Made by a program: the position numbers and the translations under genes. From positions 2,604,001 through 2,668,000 of the forward strand of contig NZ_CP139965.1 in the NCBI RefSeq assembly GCF_034424375.1: a stretch of 64,000 nucleotides of DNA, read 5' to 3'. The stretch is from Paraburkholderia kururiensis. Its GTDB lineage: Bacteria > Pseudomonadota > Gammaproteobacteria > Burkholderiales > Burkholderiaceae. The first letter of the stretch is position 1. Each line of letters starts with the position of its first letter. Below are positions 25,717 to 34,278 of this stretch, piece by piece. The notes under the pieces are model-generated. The model did not search any database. It was not told the origin of the DNA and saw only the letters and a program-made list of their open reading frames with translations.

Positions 25717-26940
25717 TCACGCCGCCACCGTATCCAGCCGCCGCTGCCGGCGCGTCGCATAGAGCCGCTCGAAGCGATGCGCGACCTTCTCCCACGCGTA
25801 GTCGAGCGACGTTTCTCGCGCACGGCGTTGCAGGCGCGCCCAGTACGCGGGGTCGTCGACGAGCGACTGCACCGCATTCACGAGCGCCTCGGCATGACCG
25901 GGCGGCACGATGAGGCCGTTGTCGCCGTGGCGCAGGAACGCACGCAATCCGCCGATGTTCGAACCCACGGGCACGAGCCCGCACGCCATGGCTTCGAGCG
26001 GCGAGAGCGGAAAGCCTTCGTACATCGAGGGGAACATGAGGATGTGATGCGACGCGAGCAGCGCGGGCAGTTGTGCGTTGTCGAATGCGGGCACCACCGT
26101 CATGCGTTCACGCACCGATTCGGGAAAGCGCGCGAGCGTCGCCTCCGGCGCCTCGCCCGTGCCGAACAGCGTGAGCGTGAGCTGCGGATTGCGCGCAAAC
26201 AGCACGGGCACCGCCTTCGCCATGGTCTCGATGCCCTTCCAGTAGTTCGCGCGGCCCATGAAGGCGAGCTTCGTGGGCGCAGCGCGCGGCGGCTGCGCGT
26301 CGCTCTGCGTGCCTGTGGCATCGCACGGGACATTGCACGCCACATCGCCCGCGACATCGCTCCTCACGCTCAGCGCCGCACGCGCCACCGAGGCAAAGGT
26401 CTCGTCGATGCCATTGTCGATCTGCACGACGTGGTCGCCCGGAAAGCCCAACTTCGAGACTGCGAATTCGCATTCCGTATCGTTGAGCAGCATCGCCACG
26501 TCGGCCCAGGCGAACGACTTCGTGCATTCCCAGAGCCGCAAGCCGCCGTGATAGAGCGGATAGCGCCACGAGCGGTCTTCCTCGCCGCTGCGGCAGCGTT
26601 CCAGAAAGAGTTCGTGCACCACGGGTTCCATGCCGTGACTGCGCGTCACGGACAACTGTTTAGGACGCCAACCGAACGCGCGCCGCGCGAAGTTGATGAG
26701 CCAGCCGTCGCCGGACGACATGTCGAGCACGTCGTACTCCGGATGCAAGAGCACGTGCCCGAGCACGAACCACGGAAAGAGCATCGTGCGCAGCATGCCT
26801 GTCACGCCTCTCACGTCGTCGTGCGAAAAGACGCGCACGTGGTGGCCGCGCTGACGCAGCGCCTCGGCAAGCTTCACAGTGACGCCGGGCGCGCCGGCGC
26901 TGCGGCTCAAGGTGTGATGGATCGTGAACAGGATGTTCAT
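25717..26940 (-). CDS. family 4 glycosyltransferase
   Basis: 407 residues from the ATG at 26940 (MNILFTIHHTLSRSAGAPGV), a typical GT-B start with the Gly-rich acceptor loop. The donor-binding half reads LAFMGRANYWKGIETMAKAV and ends in the GT4 nucleotide-sugar motif FPSMYEGFPLSPLEAMACGLVPV, with the two EXE-type glutamates. An upstream in-frame ATG at 27003, four bases after the neighbouring stop, would add 21 residues but its GC3 is lower than the rest; neither start has a strong Shine-Dalgarno. A run of short Ala/Asp/Gln insertions near residues 215-235 (DVAGDVACNVPCD) is unusual. Sugar specificity unknown. Confidence 0.88.
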   Translation of the reverse strand: MNILFTIHHTLSRSAGAPGVTVKLAEALRQRGHHVRVFSHDDVRGVTGMLRTMLFPWFVLGHVLLHPEYDVLDMSSGDGWLINFARRAFGWRPKQLSVTRSHGMEPVVHELFLERCRSGEEDRSWRYPLYHGGLRLWECTKSFAWADVAMLLNDTECEFAVSKLGFPGDHVVQIDNGIDETFASVARAALSVRSDVAGDVACNVPCDATGTQSDAQPPRAAPTKLAFMGRANYWKGIETMAKAVPVLFARNPQLTLTLFGTGEAPEATLARFPESVRERMTVVPAFDNAQLPALLASHHILMFPSMYEGFPLSPLEAMACGLVPVGSNIGGLRAFLRHGDNGLIVPPGHAEALVNAVQSLVDDPAYWARLQRRARETSLDYAWEKVAHRFERLYATRRQRRLDTVAA

Positions 26941-27006
26941 GGGGTCGTCGTAAGGAAGTGAATCGGATCGCGCGAGTTTGTAGGTGTCGTGCGCTTTGTC
27001 CATCGG

Positions 27007-28179
27007 CTAGCCGCAACGCGCACACGCGGACGGCGGCCGTCGCCACGCGCGCCACACGTTGGAGCGCCGCACGATCTCCGGCAGCGAACGCAACGCGCCG
27101 CGCCGCGCGAGATACACGGTCATATGCGCGAGCCAGTACGAGGCGAAGGCCGCGAGCTTCAGCACGCTGGGGTCGATGCTGCGATAGCGCTTCACGCCGA
27201 TGTAGAGCCGCGCGGCCTCGCAGCAGAGTTCGTAGCGCGAGAGCGCGCGGGGCGCATCGTCGGCGGGCGTGGCGAGCACGCCCTTGCCCGCCTGGGTGTC
27301 GCGCGAGCGCAATGCGGGCACGAGTTCGATCGGATAGCCGCGCTTCATGGCTCTGAGCGAGAGTTCGGCGTCCTCGCTGCCGAAGTAGATGTTTTCGTCC
27401 CAGCGTTCGGTGCGAAAGAGCGCGAGCGGAAACACGGCGGCATGGATATTCACGCACTCGGGCCGCTCCGCCGCCGTGAAATAGCCGGCAAATGAGAGGC
27501 GCACCGCGGCACACGACGTGGCGCGGCCGGCAAAGGCGTCGTCGAAATCCGCCGACGTGGAAGACGGCCCGCCCGTCAGCACCGTCTGCGTGCGTCGCGC
27601 CGCGGGCAACGCCGTGAGCCAGGTCTTCGCCACGGCGAAGAAGTCGGGCGCAGGCTGCACGTCGTCGTCGATGAACGACACATGCGTGCATCGAACCGCG
27701 TGCGCGAGGCAGTGCATGACCGCGTTGTTGCGATTCGCGCAGACGCCGCGGCGCGGCCCCGCGAGCCACGCCACGCCCGGATAGCGCGCCACCACCGCGG
27801 CGTTCGCCTCGCGTGTGCCGGACGCCGGCGAGTCGTCGCTGACCACCACGCAGGCGGGCGGCGGCACGCAGCGCGCGAGATTCGCGAGACAGGCGTCGAG
27901 TGTCTCGGTGCGATTCATCGTCGTGATGCAGACGGCGAAGCGGATCTCGGAGAAAGCGTCGCGCGCGGCGAATGGGTCGCTTGCGCGAGCGTGGCGGGCA
28001 TCGCCGGGGACACGCAGGGCACAGGCATCATGGGATGCGGTATCAGGCGCGGTATCAGGGCACGCTTCAAGCGATACATCGGGCGCGACTTCTGTCGCGT
28101 TCGAGCCGCCCTGCTCGGCACGCGCGCCGCTCTCGGGCCGCGATGGGCCAGCCGCATCCGCAAGATTGCGCGCGTTCAT
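27007..28179 (-). CDS. family 2 glycosyltransferase
   Basis: 390 residues. After an 80-residue low-complexity N-terminal extension (Ala/Asp/Ser-rich) the GT2 fold begins IRFAVCITTMNRTETLDACLANL, with VVVSDDSPASGTREANA as nucleotide-binding DD and FIDDDVQPAPDFFAVA as the DxD metal site. The GxxTxxD-like pocket continues with YFGSEDAELSLRAMKRGYPIE, a hexosyltransferase acceptor-loop pattern. ATG 28179 overlaps the preceding gene's stop in an ATGA. The longer open frame reaching to 28737 is antisense-like shadow. Specificity unknown. Confidence 0.85.
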   Translation of the reverse strand: MNARNLADAAGPSRPESGARAEQGGSNATEVAPDVSLEACPDTAPDTASHDACALRVPGDARHARASDPFAARDAFSEIRFAVCITTMNRTETLDACLANLARCVPPPACVVVSDDSPASGTREANAAVVARYPGVAWLAGPRRGVCANRNNAVMHCLAHAVRCTHVSFIDDDVQPAPDFFAVAKTWLTALPAARRTQTVLTGGPSSTSADFDDAFAGRATSCAAVRLSFAGYFTAAERPECVNIHAAVFPLALFRTERWDENIYFGSEDAELSLRAMKRGYPIELVPALRSRDTQAGKGVLATPADDAPRALSRYELCCEAARLYIGVKRYRSIDPSVLKLAAFASYWLAHMTVYLARRGALRSLPEIVRRSNVWRAWRRPPSACARCG

Positions 28180-29417
28180 CGCACCACCCCTCGCGCCGAC
28201 GCCGTGCCGCGCGCGGCTGCGTCCGACGCCGCGGCGCGCGTACCCGCACCGCGCGCACGCCCGGCGCGGCGCGCCTCGAGCGTGCGCTCGTAGAGCGCGA
28301 GGTAATCGGCGCATACGCGTGTCACGCTGAACACGTCGAGGTGTTCGCGTGCGCGCGCGGCGAGCGCCTGTCGTGCGGCTGCGTCGTCGATGAGGCCGCC
28401 GATCGCGGCGGCCAGCGCCTCCGGGTCCGACGCCGGCACGAGTCGCCCCGCTTCGCCGCGGTCCAGCATTTCGGGGTTGCCGTCCACGTTCGTCGCGACG
28501 ATGGCGCAGCCCGCTTCGCGCGCTTCGGAAAGCACGAGGCCGCCGGGCTCGCGATGCGAGGCCAGCACGAACACGTCGGCCTGCGCGAGCCACGCGCGCG
28601 GGTTCGCCATGAAGCCCGTGAAGTGCGCGCGATCCGCCACGCCCAGCGTGGCGGCAAGCGCTTCCATGCGCGCGCGGTCGGGACCGTCGCCCACCAGATA
28701 CAACGCCGGCTGCACCGGCCGATGCGTCTGTCCGCACAGCATGGCGAACGCGCGCAGCAGATCGGCAATGCCCTTGCGCTCGTACATGCCGGCCACGGTG
28801 ACGATGCTCGGCCGCACGACGCCGGGCAGCGGACCGGCTGGCAACACAGGCGCGGCCGACTGCGCCGCGGTGCCCGAATCAGCCGTAGCACCCGCATCAG
28901 CCGAGTCGGCCGTAGCGACATCCGCCGCAAACCGCGGCGTCCCGATCGTGCCGTTGCGCACCACCGCGAGCTTCGCGGCCGGTATGCCGCGCGCCGCCAT
29001 CGACGCGGCCACCGCATCGCTCACGGCCACCACGCAATCGCCCACGCCCATCACCGTTGCGCTCTTCTGGAACTCGTTGTGCACCGTCGTCACGAGCGCG
29101 AAGCGCCGCCGCGTCGTGCAGAGCCGCGCCATCAGCGCGCCCGTCATCATGTGCGCATGCACGACGTCGGGCTGCGTCTGCGCCACGAGCCGCCGCATGC
29201 CCGCGAGCATGGCCGGCACGCGCCAGGGCGTCTTCGACTGACGAAGCTCGACGTGACGCACGCCGTAGCGCGCGAAGAGCGGCTCGAAGCCGCCGCCCGA
29301 GGTGGCCACCGTCACCTCGTGCCCCGCGCGCGCCTGCACGCAGGCGAGATCCACCATCATGTTGACGATGCCGTTGCCCACGTTCTGCGCATGGTTGGCG
29401 AGATGGACGATCTTCAT
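28176..29417 (-). CDS. family 4 glycosyltransferase
   Basis: 413 residues, GT-B fold. The N-terminal acceptor half opens MKIVHLANHAQNVGNGIVNMMVDLA and has DVVHAHMMTGALMARL. The donor half has MYERKGIADLLRAFAML, LYLVGDGPDRARMEALA, and the motif ASHREPGGLVLSEAREAGCAIVAT with its GT4 Glu residues. A 25-residue Ala/Asp/Ser insert between the halves (about 175-200) and an Ala/Arg-rich C-terminal tail are low complexity. It is coupled by ATGA both to the propeller-like gene upstream and to the GT2 gene downstream. Confidence 0.88.
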   Translation of the reverse strand: MKIVHLANHAQNVGNGIVNMMVDLACVQARAGHEVTVATSGGGFEPLFARYGVRHVELRQSKTPWRVPAMLAGMRRLVAQTQPDVVHAHMMTGALMARLCTTRRRFALVTTVHNEFQKSATVMGVGDCVVAVSDAVAASMAARGIPAAKLAVVRNGTIGTPRFAADVATADSADAGATADSGTAAQSAAPVLPAGPLPGVVRPSIVTVAGMYERKGIADLLRAFAMLCGQTHRPVQPALYLVGDGPDRARMEALAATLGVADRAHFTGFMANPRAWLAQADVFVLASHREPGGLVLSEAREAGCAIVATNVDGNPEMLDRGEAGRLVPASDPEALAAAIGGLIDDAAARQALAARAREHLDVFSVTRVCADYLALYERTLEARRAGRARGAGTRAAASDAAARGTASARGVVR

Positions 29418-31843
29418 GGCGACCCCGGATGAAGCGCGGCACGGGCCGCGCGGGCAGACTCTGACGAAACGGAATGCAGGCGCGGCGCGTCATCGGCCGA
29501 GCGCGACGAAGACCCCGGCGGCCTGAAGCGATACATGAGCACCTTGCCGTGGCTGTCTTCCTCGACGAACACGAGGTACTCGCCCGCATACGGTCCCGAC
29601 TCGATGCGGTGCGCCGTAATAGGCATCGGCACGTCGACGATTCCGCTTCGCTCGCCCACTTCGGGCCCCGGTGTGAGGCGCCCCACTTCACGCCCGGTGT
29701 CGCGTTCGTGCACGTGCACCGCGCCCGCACGCGTTTCCACGGTGAAGAGGTAATCGCCGGCCACGGTCCAGCCGTTCATCGAGGCCGGATCGGGCGGCCC
29801 GCGGTCGGGCAGATCGATGGCATAGCGCAGCACCGGCGCGCCGCGCAGCCAGTGGTCGTAACGCGCAAGCCGCGAACCCGTGCCGTTCCAGTTGTATTCG
29901 AGGAACGGATGCGCGGGCGTGGAGCCCGACACGTAGAGCGTGTCGTCGGCCGGGAAATAGGCGAGGCGCGCGATGCGCGTGAACGGTTCCGGCATCGGCC
30001 ACGTCTTGACCGCGCTGTAGCGATAGACAGGATTCCCAACGTTATCGAAACCGAGCAGCGCAAAGCGCCGGATGCCCGCCGCGCCCAGCCCCTGCCAGAC
30101 GTTGCCCGCCTCGTCCACCCACCAGGCCGTGACGCGCGGCGCGCCCTCGCCCCACTGCGGCTGGTCGAAGTCCGTGACGGCGAAGCGCCCCTTGCCCGCC
30201 GTGTCGCGCCAGATCCATTCGCCGCTTGCAGGCTGGTTCGGCGGCCACGGCTTGTCGATATGCGAGGGCGAAAAGAGCCCGGACGGAATCGCGGTCTCGC
30301 TGCCCGCTTCGAAGCAATAGATGCGCAGGAACGACGAGGTCATGTCCGTCGTAAAGAGCAGCCGATGTCCGCGCACCTCGCGCACCAGCGGCAGCCCGCG
30401 CATGCCCTGGCCGAGATGCAGGAACGGATCGTAGGGATAGCGGAAGCGGTTCGCCGTGAAGCCCGCATACGACCACTCCGCGCCGCTTCCACGCGAGAGG
30501 TCGAGCGCAAAGCGCTTGCTGCCCGTATAGACCGAGGGCGGCATGCCGTCCATGAACTGGGCGCCGTCCACGAAGAGCAACCCTTGCACGCTGAAGCGGC
30601 GCGTGCCGTCGGGCGCGTAGCCTTCTATCACGGCGCCTTCCGTGTTGCCCGGGCCGCCCGCGAACCCTCGCGGCCCCGTGCCGTTCATCGCGACGTAGAC
30701 GTTGCCTGCCGCATCCGCGGCCACTGCCGTGAGGCCGTTGAAGCGCTGCGGCCCGGGCGTGCCCGCCCTGCCGGCATAGATGCCGCCCGCGACGCCCAAC
30801 GTCCCCGACAGTTGCATGGAAGCCCCTTGATTCGTGATGCGGCGATCGGCAGCCGCCGCGTCGTTCTTTTGCGTGAGCGCGCCGCCGCTTGCGGCCGGCG
30901 CGAAGATCAACACCTGCTGGCGCACACCGTTGTCCGCAACGAGCAGGCGCCCGCGCGCATCCACGGCGATGTCCACGGGCACCGTGCCGCGCGGCAACGC
31001 GAGCGTGCCGAGCACGGCGCCATCGCGTGCATGGTGGACGACGCGTTTCGCGCTGTCTGTGCGGCTGCGCTCGATGACCCACAATGTCCCGTCCTTCGCG
31101 AGCGTGAGGCGGCCCGGCTCGCGCACGGGAAAGCCGCCCGCGGGCTGCATGGTCTGCGCATCGAAGATCTCGATGCGGTTGTCGTGGAGGTTCGACACGA
31201 AGAGGCGCGCGTTGTCGGCAGCAAGGCCGCGGATGGCGTCGTCTATCGGCTCCGGCGCCTGCGCGACCACGCGAAACGCGAGGCCACTGCCGGGCCAGTC
31301 GGCCTGCCCCGCGAACGGCACGCCGCGGCGCACGTCCGCGCGGCTGCGCCGCGACACGCCGAACCAGCGCACGCCTTCGCGCGGCAGATGTTTTTCGGCC
31401 GCCATCGCGTTGCCGATGCTCACCACGATCTGTGCGGCGAACACGTAGTCGTCGTTCACGGCGATGGCGTCGCCGCCCAGCATGCCCCAGCCGTGCGAGC
31501 CGCCGCCGTAGCCGACGAGCGCGCCGTCGCGGTAGTGGCCGATCTCGCCGCCGCCTTCGTCCCAGGGCGCGTTGGTGAAGAGCTCGCCGTTCGGCGCGAC
31601 AGCGAGCGCCTGCACGTCGGACTGCACCCAGCGGCCGTCGCCGAAGCCCCACGTGTTGCCGACCCACGAGGTGCGATACGAGAGCGGGGGTTCCGTGGAA
31701 AAAGCGGCGGCAGAAGTGGTAGTAGACGTGGCGGAAGAAGTAGCGGCAGCAGAGGTACCAGCAAAGGCAGTGGCGAAAGTCGCCACCCAGGCCGCTGCGC
31801 ACAGCACGCCCGCGAACAGCGCGCAAAAAGCGACGCGTTTCAT
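29414..31843 (-). CDS. secreted, beta-propeller-like protein of the polysaccharide operon
   Basis: 809 residues. It has a signal peptide (hydrophobic ALFAGVLCAAAWVATFATAFAG, about residues 8-29), then a ~20-residue Ser/Thr/Ala linker, then a beta-rich body with repeated short blades such as IRGLAADNARLFVSNLHDN, VDIAVDARGRLLVADNG and LTAVAADAAGNVYVAMNG, which look like NHL/SMP-type propeller blades. No catalytic motif is obvious. It is set between three GT genes with a 12-base gap on one side and an ATGA overlap on the other, so it belongs to the operon. A periplasmic or surface glycan-binding or lyase-like role is possible; I cannot assign one. Confidence 0.78.
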   Translation of the reverse strand: MKRVAFCALFAGVLCAAAWVATFATAFAGTSAAATSSATSTTTSAAAFSTEPPLSYRTSWVGNTWGFGDGRWVQSDVQALAVAPNGELFTNAPWDEGGGEIGHYRDGALVGYGGGSHGWGMLGGDAIAVNDDYVFAAQIVVSIGNAMAAEKHLPREGVRWFGVSRRSRADVRRGVPFAGQADWPGSGLAFRVVAQAPEPIDDAIRGLAADNARLFVSNLHDNRIEIFDAQTMQPAGGFPVREPGRLTLAKDGTLWVIERSRTDSAKRVVHHARDGAVLGTLALPRGTVPVDIAVDARGRLLVADNGVRQQVLIFAPAASGGALTQKNDAAAADRRITNQGASMQLSGTLGVAGGIYAGRAGTPGPQRFNGLTAVAADAAGNVYVAMNGTGPRGFAGGPGNTEGAVIEGYAPDGTRRFSVQGLLFVDGAQFMDGMPPSVYTGSKRFALDLSRGSGAEWSYAGFTANRFRYPYDPFLHLGQGMRGLPLVREVRGHRLLFTTDMTSSFLRIYCFEAGSETAIPSGLFSPSHIDKPWPPNQPASGEWIWRDTAGKGRFAVTDFDQPQWGEGAPRVTAWWVDEAGNVWQGLGAAGIRRFALLGFDNVGNPVYRYSAVKTWPMPEPFTRIARLAYFPADDTLYVSGSTPAHPFLEYNWNGTGSRLARYDHWLRGAPVLRYAIDLPDRGPPDPASMNGWTVAGDYLFTVETRAGAVHVHERDTGREVGRLTPGPEVGERSGIVDVPMPITAHRIESGPYAGEYLVFVEEDSHGKVLMYRFRPPGSSSRSADDAPRLHSVSSESARAARAALHPGSP

Positions 31844-31855
31844 CGCCCGCGCGCT

Positions 31856-33010
31856 TCAGTGCGCCTCGATCGCTTCGCGATAGACGCGCGCCACGCCGCG
31901 CGCCACCACGGGCAGATCGAAGCGGCCGCGCGCGTAGGCAAGGCACGCGTCGGCGTCGGGCAGCGCGATGCGGCCGCGCAGCGCGTCGGCCATGCCGGCG
32001 GCGATCGCGTGAAAGCCGCCCGCGGGCAGCACGAGGTCCGGCGAAAGCGGCGCCACGGCCTCGGGCAACCCGCCCACCGGCGTGACGAGCACGGGCGTGC
32101 CCGCCGCGAGCGATTCGATGGTCGTGAGTCCGAAGCCTTCCAGCGACACCGTGGGCACCACCGAAAGGTCCGCGGCGCGATACCAGAGCGGCAACGCGGC
32201 GTCTTCGACGAAGCCCGCCAGATGCACCGCGGAGACGAGCCCCCGTGCCTCGATGCGCGCCTGCAGCAGTTCGGCGAGCGGCCCTTTGCCCGCAATCACG
32301 AGCAGCACGTCGGGCACGGCCTGGCGCACGAAGAACATGGCGTCGATCAGGTTTTCGAGCCCCATGCGCGTCACGAGCCGCCGCACGCAGAACACGAGCG
32401 GACGGTCGGTGGCCACGCCGAGCAACTCACGGGCTTCGTCCTTCGTGGTGGCAATGTCGAAACGATCGACGTCCACACAGCCCGGCACCACGCGAATCGA
32501 TTCGTCCCGCACGCCATACGTGCGCTCGAGAATGTCGCCGAACGCGCGCGAGAGCACGATGTGGCGCGTGCCGCTGCGATAGACGAAGCGCTCCAGTGCC
32601 CGGCGCGCCGCGATGGAAAGCCCGCCGCCGCCTTCGGGAAACGACTCGTCGGCCCATGGGCCATGAAAGTGCACGACGCGCGGCACGCCGCCGAGCACGC
32701 CCGCCAGCGGCGCCGCGTAGAGCGCGAAATGCGTGGCCACGACGTCGGGCCGCTTCATGCCCACGAGCTGCCGCGAATGCCTGCGCGCGCGCCACAGCCG
32801 CACGCCGAGCGGCGCGTGGGCGTCGGCGAATGCCTCGACACGTCCCGCCGTGACTTCGCGCACCGCGCCGCTGCCCGCCACGAGCCCGCGCACGTTCACG
32901 CCCTCGCCGGGCAGCGCCTCGACGAGCGACATGAACATGCGGTCGAGCCCACCCGGCCGCTCGCCGAACCAATGCATGCCGATCTGCAACGAATCGATAG
33001 GCGCCGTCAT
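31856..33010 (-). CDS. family 4 glycosyltransferase
   Basis: 384 residues. The start MTAPIDSLQIGMHWFGERPGGLDRMF includes the GGxxR loop that contacts the donor phosphates in GT4 enzymes. PRVVHFHGPWADES and HIVLSRAFGDILERTYGV form the acceptor domain edge. The donor domain carries VFCVRRLVTRMGLENLIDAM and PTVSLEGFGLTTIESLAAGTPVLVTPVGG, a textbook E-x7-E motif. ATG 33010 overlaps the adjacent GT4 stop by ATGA. The first half hints at a retaining GDP-mannose or UDP-hexose transferase, but specificity cannot be read. Confidence 0.9.
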   Translation of the reverse strand: MTAPIDSLQIGMHWFGERPGGLDRMFMSLVEALPGEGVNVRGLVAGSGAVREVTAGRVEAFADAHAPLGVRLWRARRHSRQLVGMKRPDVVATHFALYAAPLAGVLGGVPRVVHFHGPWADESFPEGGGGLSIAARRALERFVYRSGTRHIVLSRAFGDILERTYGVRDESIRVVPGCVDVDRFDIATTKDEARELLGVATDRPLVFCVRRLVTRMGLENLIDAMFFVRQAVPDVLLVIAGKGPLAELLQARIEARGLVSAVHLAGFVEDAALPLWYRAADLSVVPTVSLEGFGLTTIESLAAGTPVLVTPVGGLPEAVAPLSPDLVLPAGGFHAIAAGMADALRGRIALPDADACLAYARGRFDLPVVARGVARVYREAIEAH

Positions 33011-34278
33011 GGCCGCGCCGCCGCGATGGAATGCGGCGCGCGCGCCGCGCGGGGCGCGGGCGTACGCACCTCTTCGTAGAGCGCGAGGTAACGTTCGGCC
33101 ATGCGCGGCCAGCCGAGCGTCGCGGCACGCTGCCGGGCGGCCTCGCCCATCTGCCGGGCGGCCACGCGGTCCGTGGCGAGTTGCACGAGCGCCGTGGCGA
33201 GCGCGGCAGCGTCGTCGGGATCGTCGAGCACGATGCCGGCGGCGGGCCCGGTGTGCGGCGCGTCTTCCGTGGGGGCCGCGTCGTGTGGGTCGTGCGTGCC
33301 GTGCGGGTCGTCACGCGAGGCGCCAGCCTCGATCATCTCCGCGCCGCCCGCGGTGCGCGCGGTCACGACGGGCAGCGCTGCGGCCATCGCTTCGAGCAGC
33401 ACGAGCCCGAGCGGCTCGTAGCGCGAGGGAAACACGAAGGCGTCCACGGAGCGCATCAGTGCCGGCATGTCTTTCACGAGGTCGAGAAAATGCACGCGGT
33501 CGGCCACGCCCAACGACTGCGCCAGCGCCGGATACGGACTGTTGCGCAGAATGCCGGCCACCGCGAGATGCACGTGCGGCGGCGTTTCGCGCAACGCGCG
33601 CAGCACCGTATCCAGGTTCTTGCGCGACATCCGCAGGTCGCCCGCGAAGAGCGCCATGAACGGGTCGCGCGGCAAGCCGAAGCGTTCGCGCTCGCTTGCG
33701 CCGGGCGCGAATTCGTCGAAGTCCACGCCGTTGTGGATCACGTGCAGCCGCGCGTCGGCAATGCCGAGCGCGGCCACTTCCTGCGCAACCTTCGCGGAGA
33801 CCGGCACGATGGCCTCGGCGCGCCGCAACGCCCAGCGCTCGCACCAGGCGTTGAGCCGCGTGTAGAGCACCTGGTACGCGTGATAGGCGCCGCGCCGCGC
33901 GCGAAACGGATAGAAGCCGCAGCGGTACCAGCCGTCGTGAACGAAGTGCACGGCGTTCACGTGCGCACGCGCCCACGTGATGAAGCCGTTCACGTGGATC
34001 ACGTCGAACGCGTCGCGATGCGCGGCGATCCACACCGCCGTGCGCCACGCGAAGAGCTGGTATTGCACGAGGCGCGAAGGCAGCTTCGAGGGCGCGATCT
34101 TCACGAAGCGCGCGCGCGGATGCGCCGCGAGCGCGCTGTCCGCGGCGGACGCGAGCAGCGTGACCTCGTGGCCCGCTTCCAGCGCGGCGCGCGCGATCTC
34201 GTAGTTGACGCGCCCCTGGCCGTCGTTTTTTGCGACGACGTGCGTGACGATGAGAATGCACATCGGCGGCCCGCTCAT
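33007..34278 (-). CDS. family 4 glycosyltransferase
   Basis: 423 residues. ATG 34278 is preceded by AAGGAG at ideal spacing and gives MSGPPMCILIVTHVVAKNDGQGRVNYE, the usual GT-B opening. Middle: FIGW-like acceptor region WARAHVNAVHFVHDGWYR, then IHNGVDFDEFAPG, LFAGDLRMSRKNLDTVL, and the E-x7-E motif FPSRYEPLGLVLLEAMAAALPVVTA. A 40-residue Asp/His/Pro insert (about 330-365) is low complexity. It is translationally coupled on both sides by ATGA overlaps. Sugar unknown. Confidence 0.9.
   Translation of the reverse strand: MSGPPMCILIVTHVVAKNDGQGRVNYEIARAALEAGHEVTLLASAADSALAAHPRARFVKIAPSKLPSRLVQYQLFAWRTAVWIAAHRDAFDVIHVNGFITWARAHVNAVHFVHDGWYRCGFYPFRARRGAYHAYQVLYTRLNAWCERWALRRAEAIVPVSAKVAQEVAALGIADARLHVIHNGVDFDEFAPGASERERFGLPRDPFMALFAGDLRMSRKNLDTVLRALRETPPHVHLAVAGILRNSPYPALAQSLGVADRVHFLDLVKDMPALMRSVDAFVFPSRYEPLGLVLLEAMAAALPVVTARTAGGAEMIEAGASRDDPHGTHDPHDAAPTEDAPHTGPAAGIVLDDPDDAAALATALVQLATDRVAARQMGEAARQRAATLGWPRMAERYLALYEEVRTPAPRAARAPHSIAAARP

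Noticed and set aside
23962..26961. 999-codon plus-strand open frame opposite the flippase and GT4
   Set aside because: Antisense to genes with clear membrane and GT motifs; Arg/His/Ala excess.
29474..33079. 1,201-codon plus-strand open frame opposite the propeller-like and GT4 genes
   Set aside because: Composition is mirror-like and no family motif is present; the leftward genes have clear domains.
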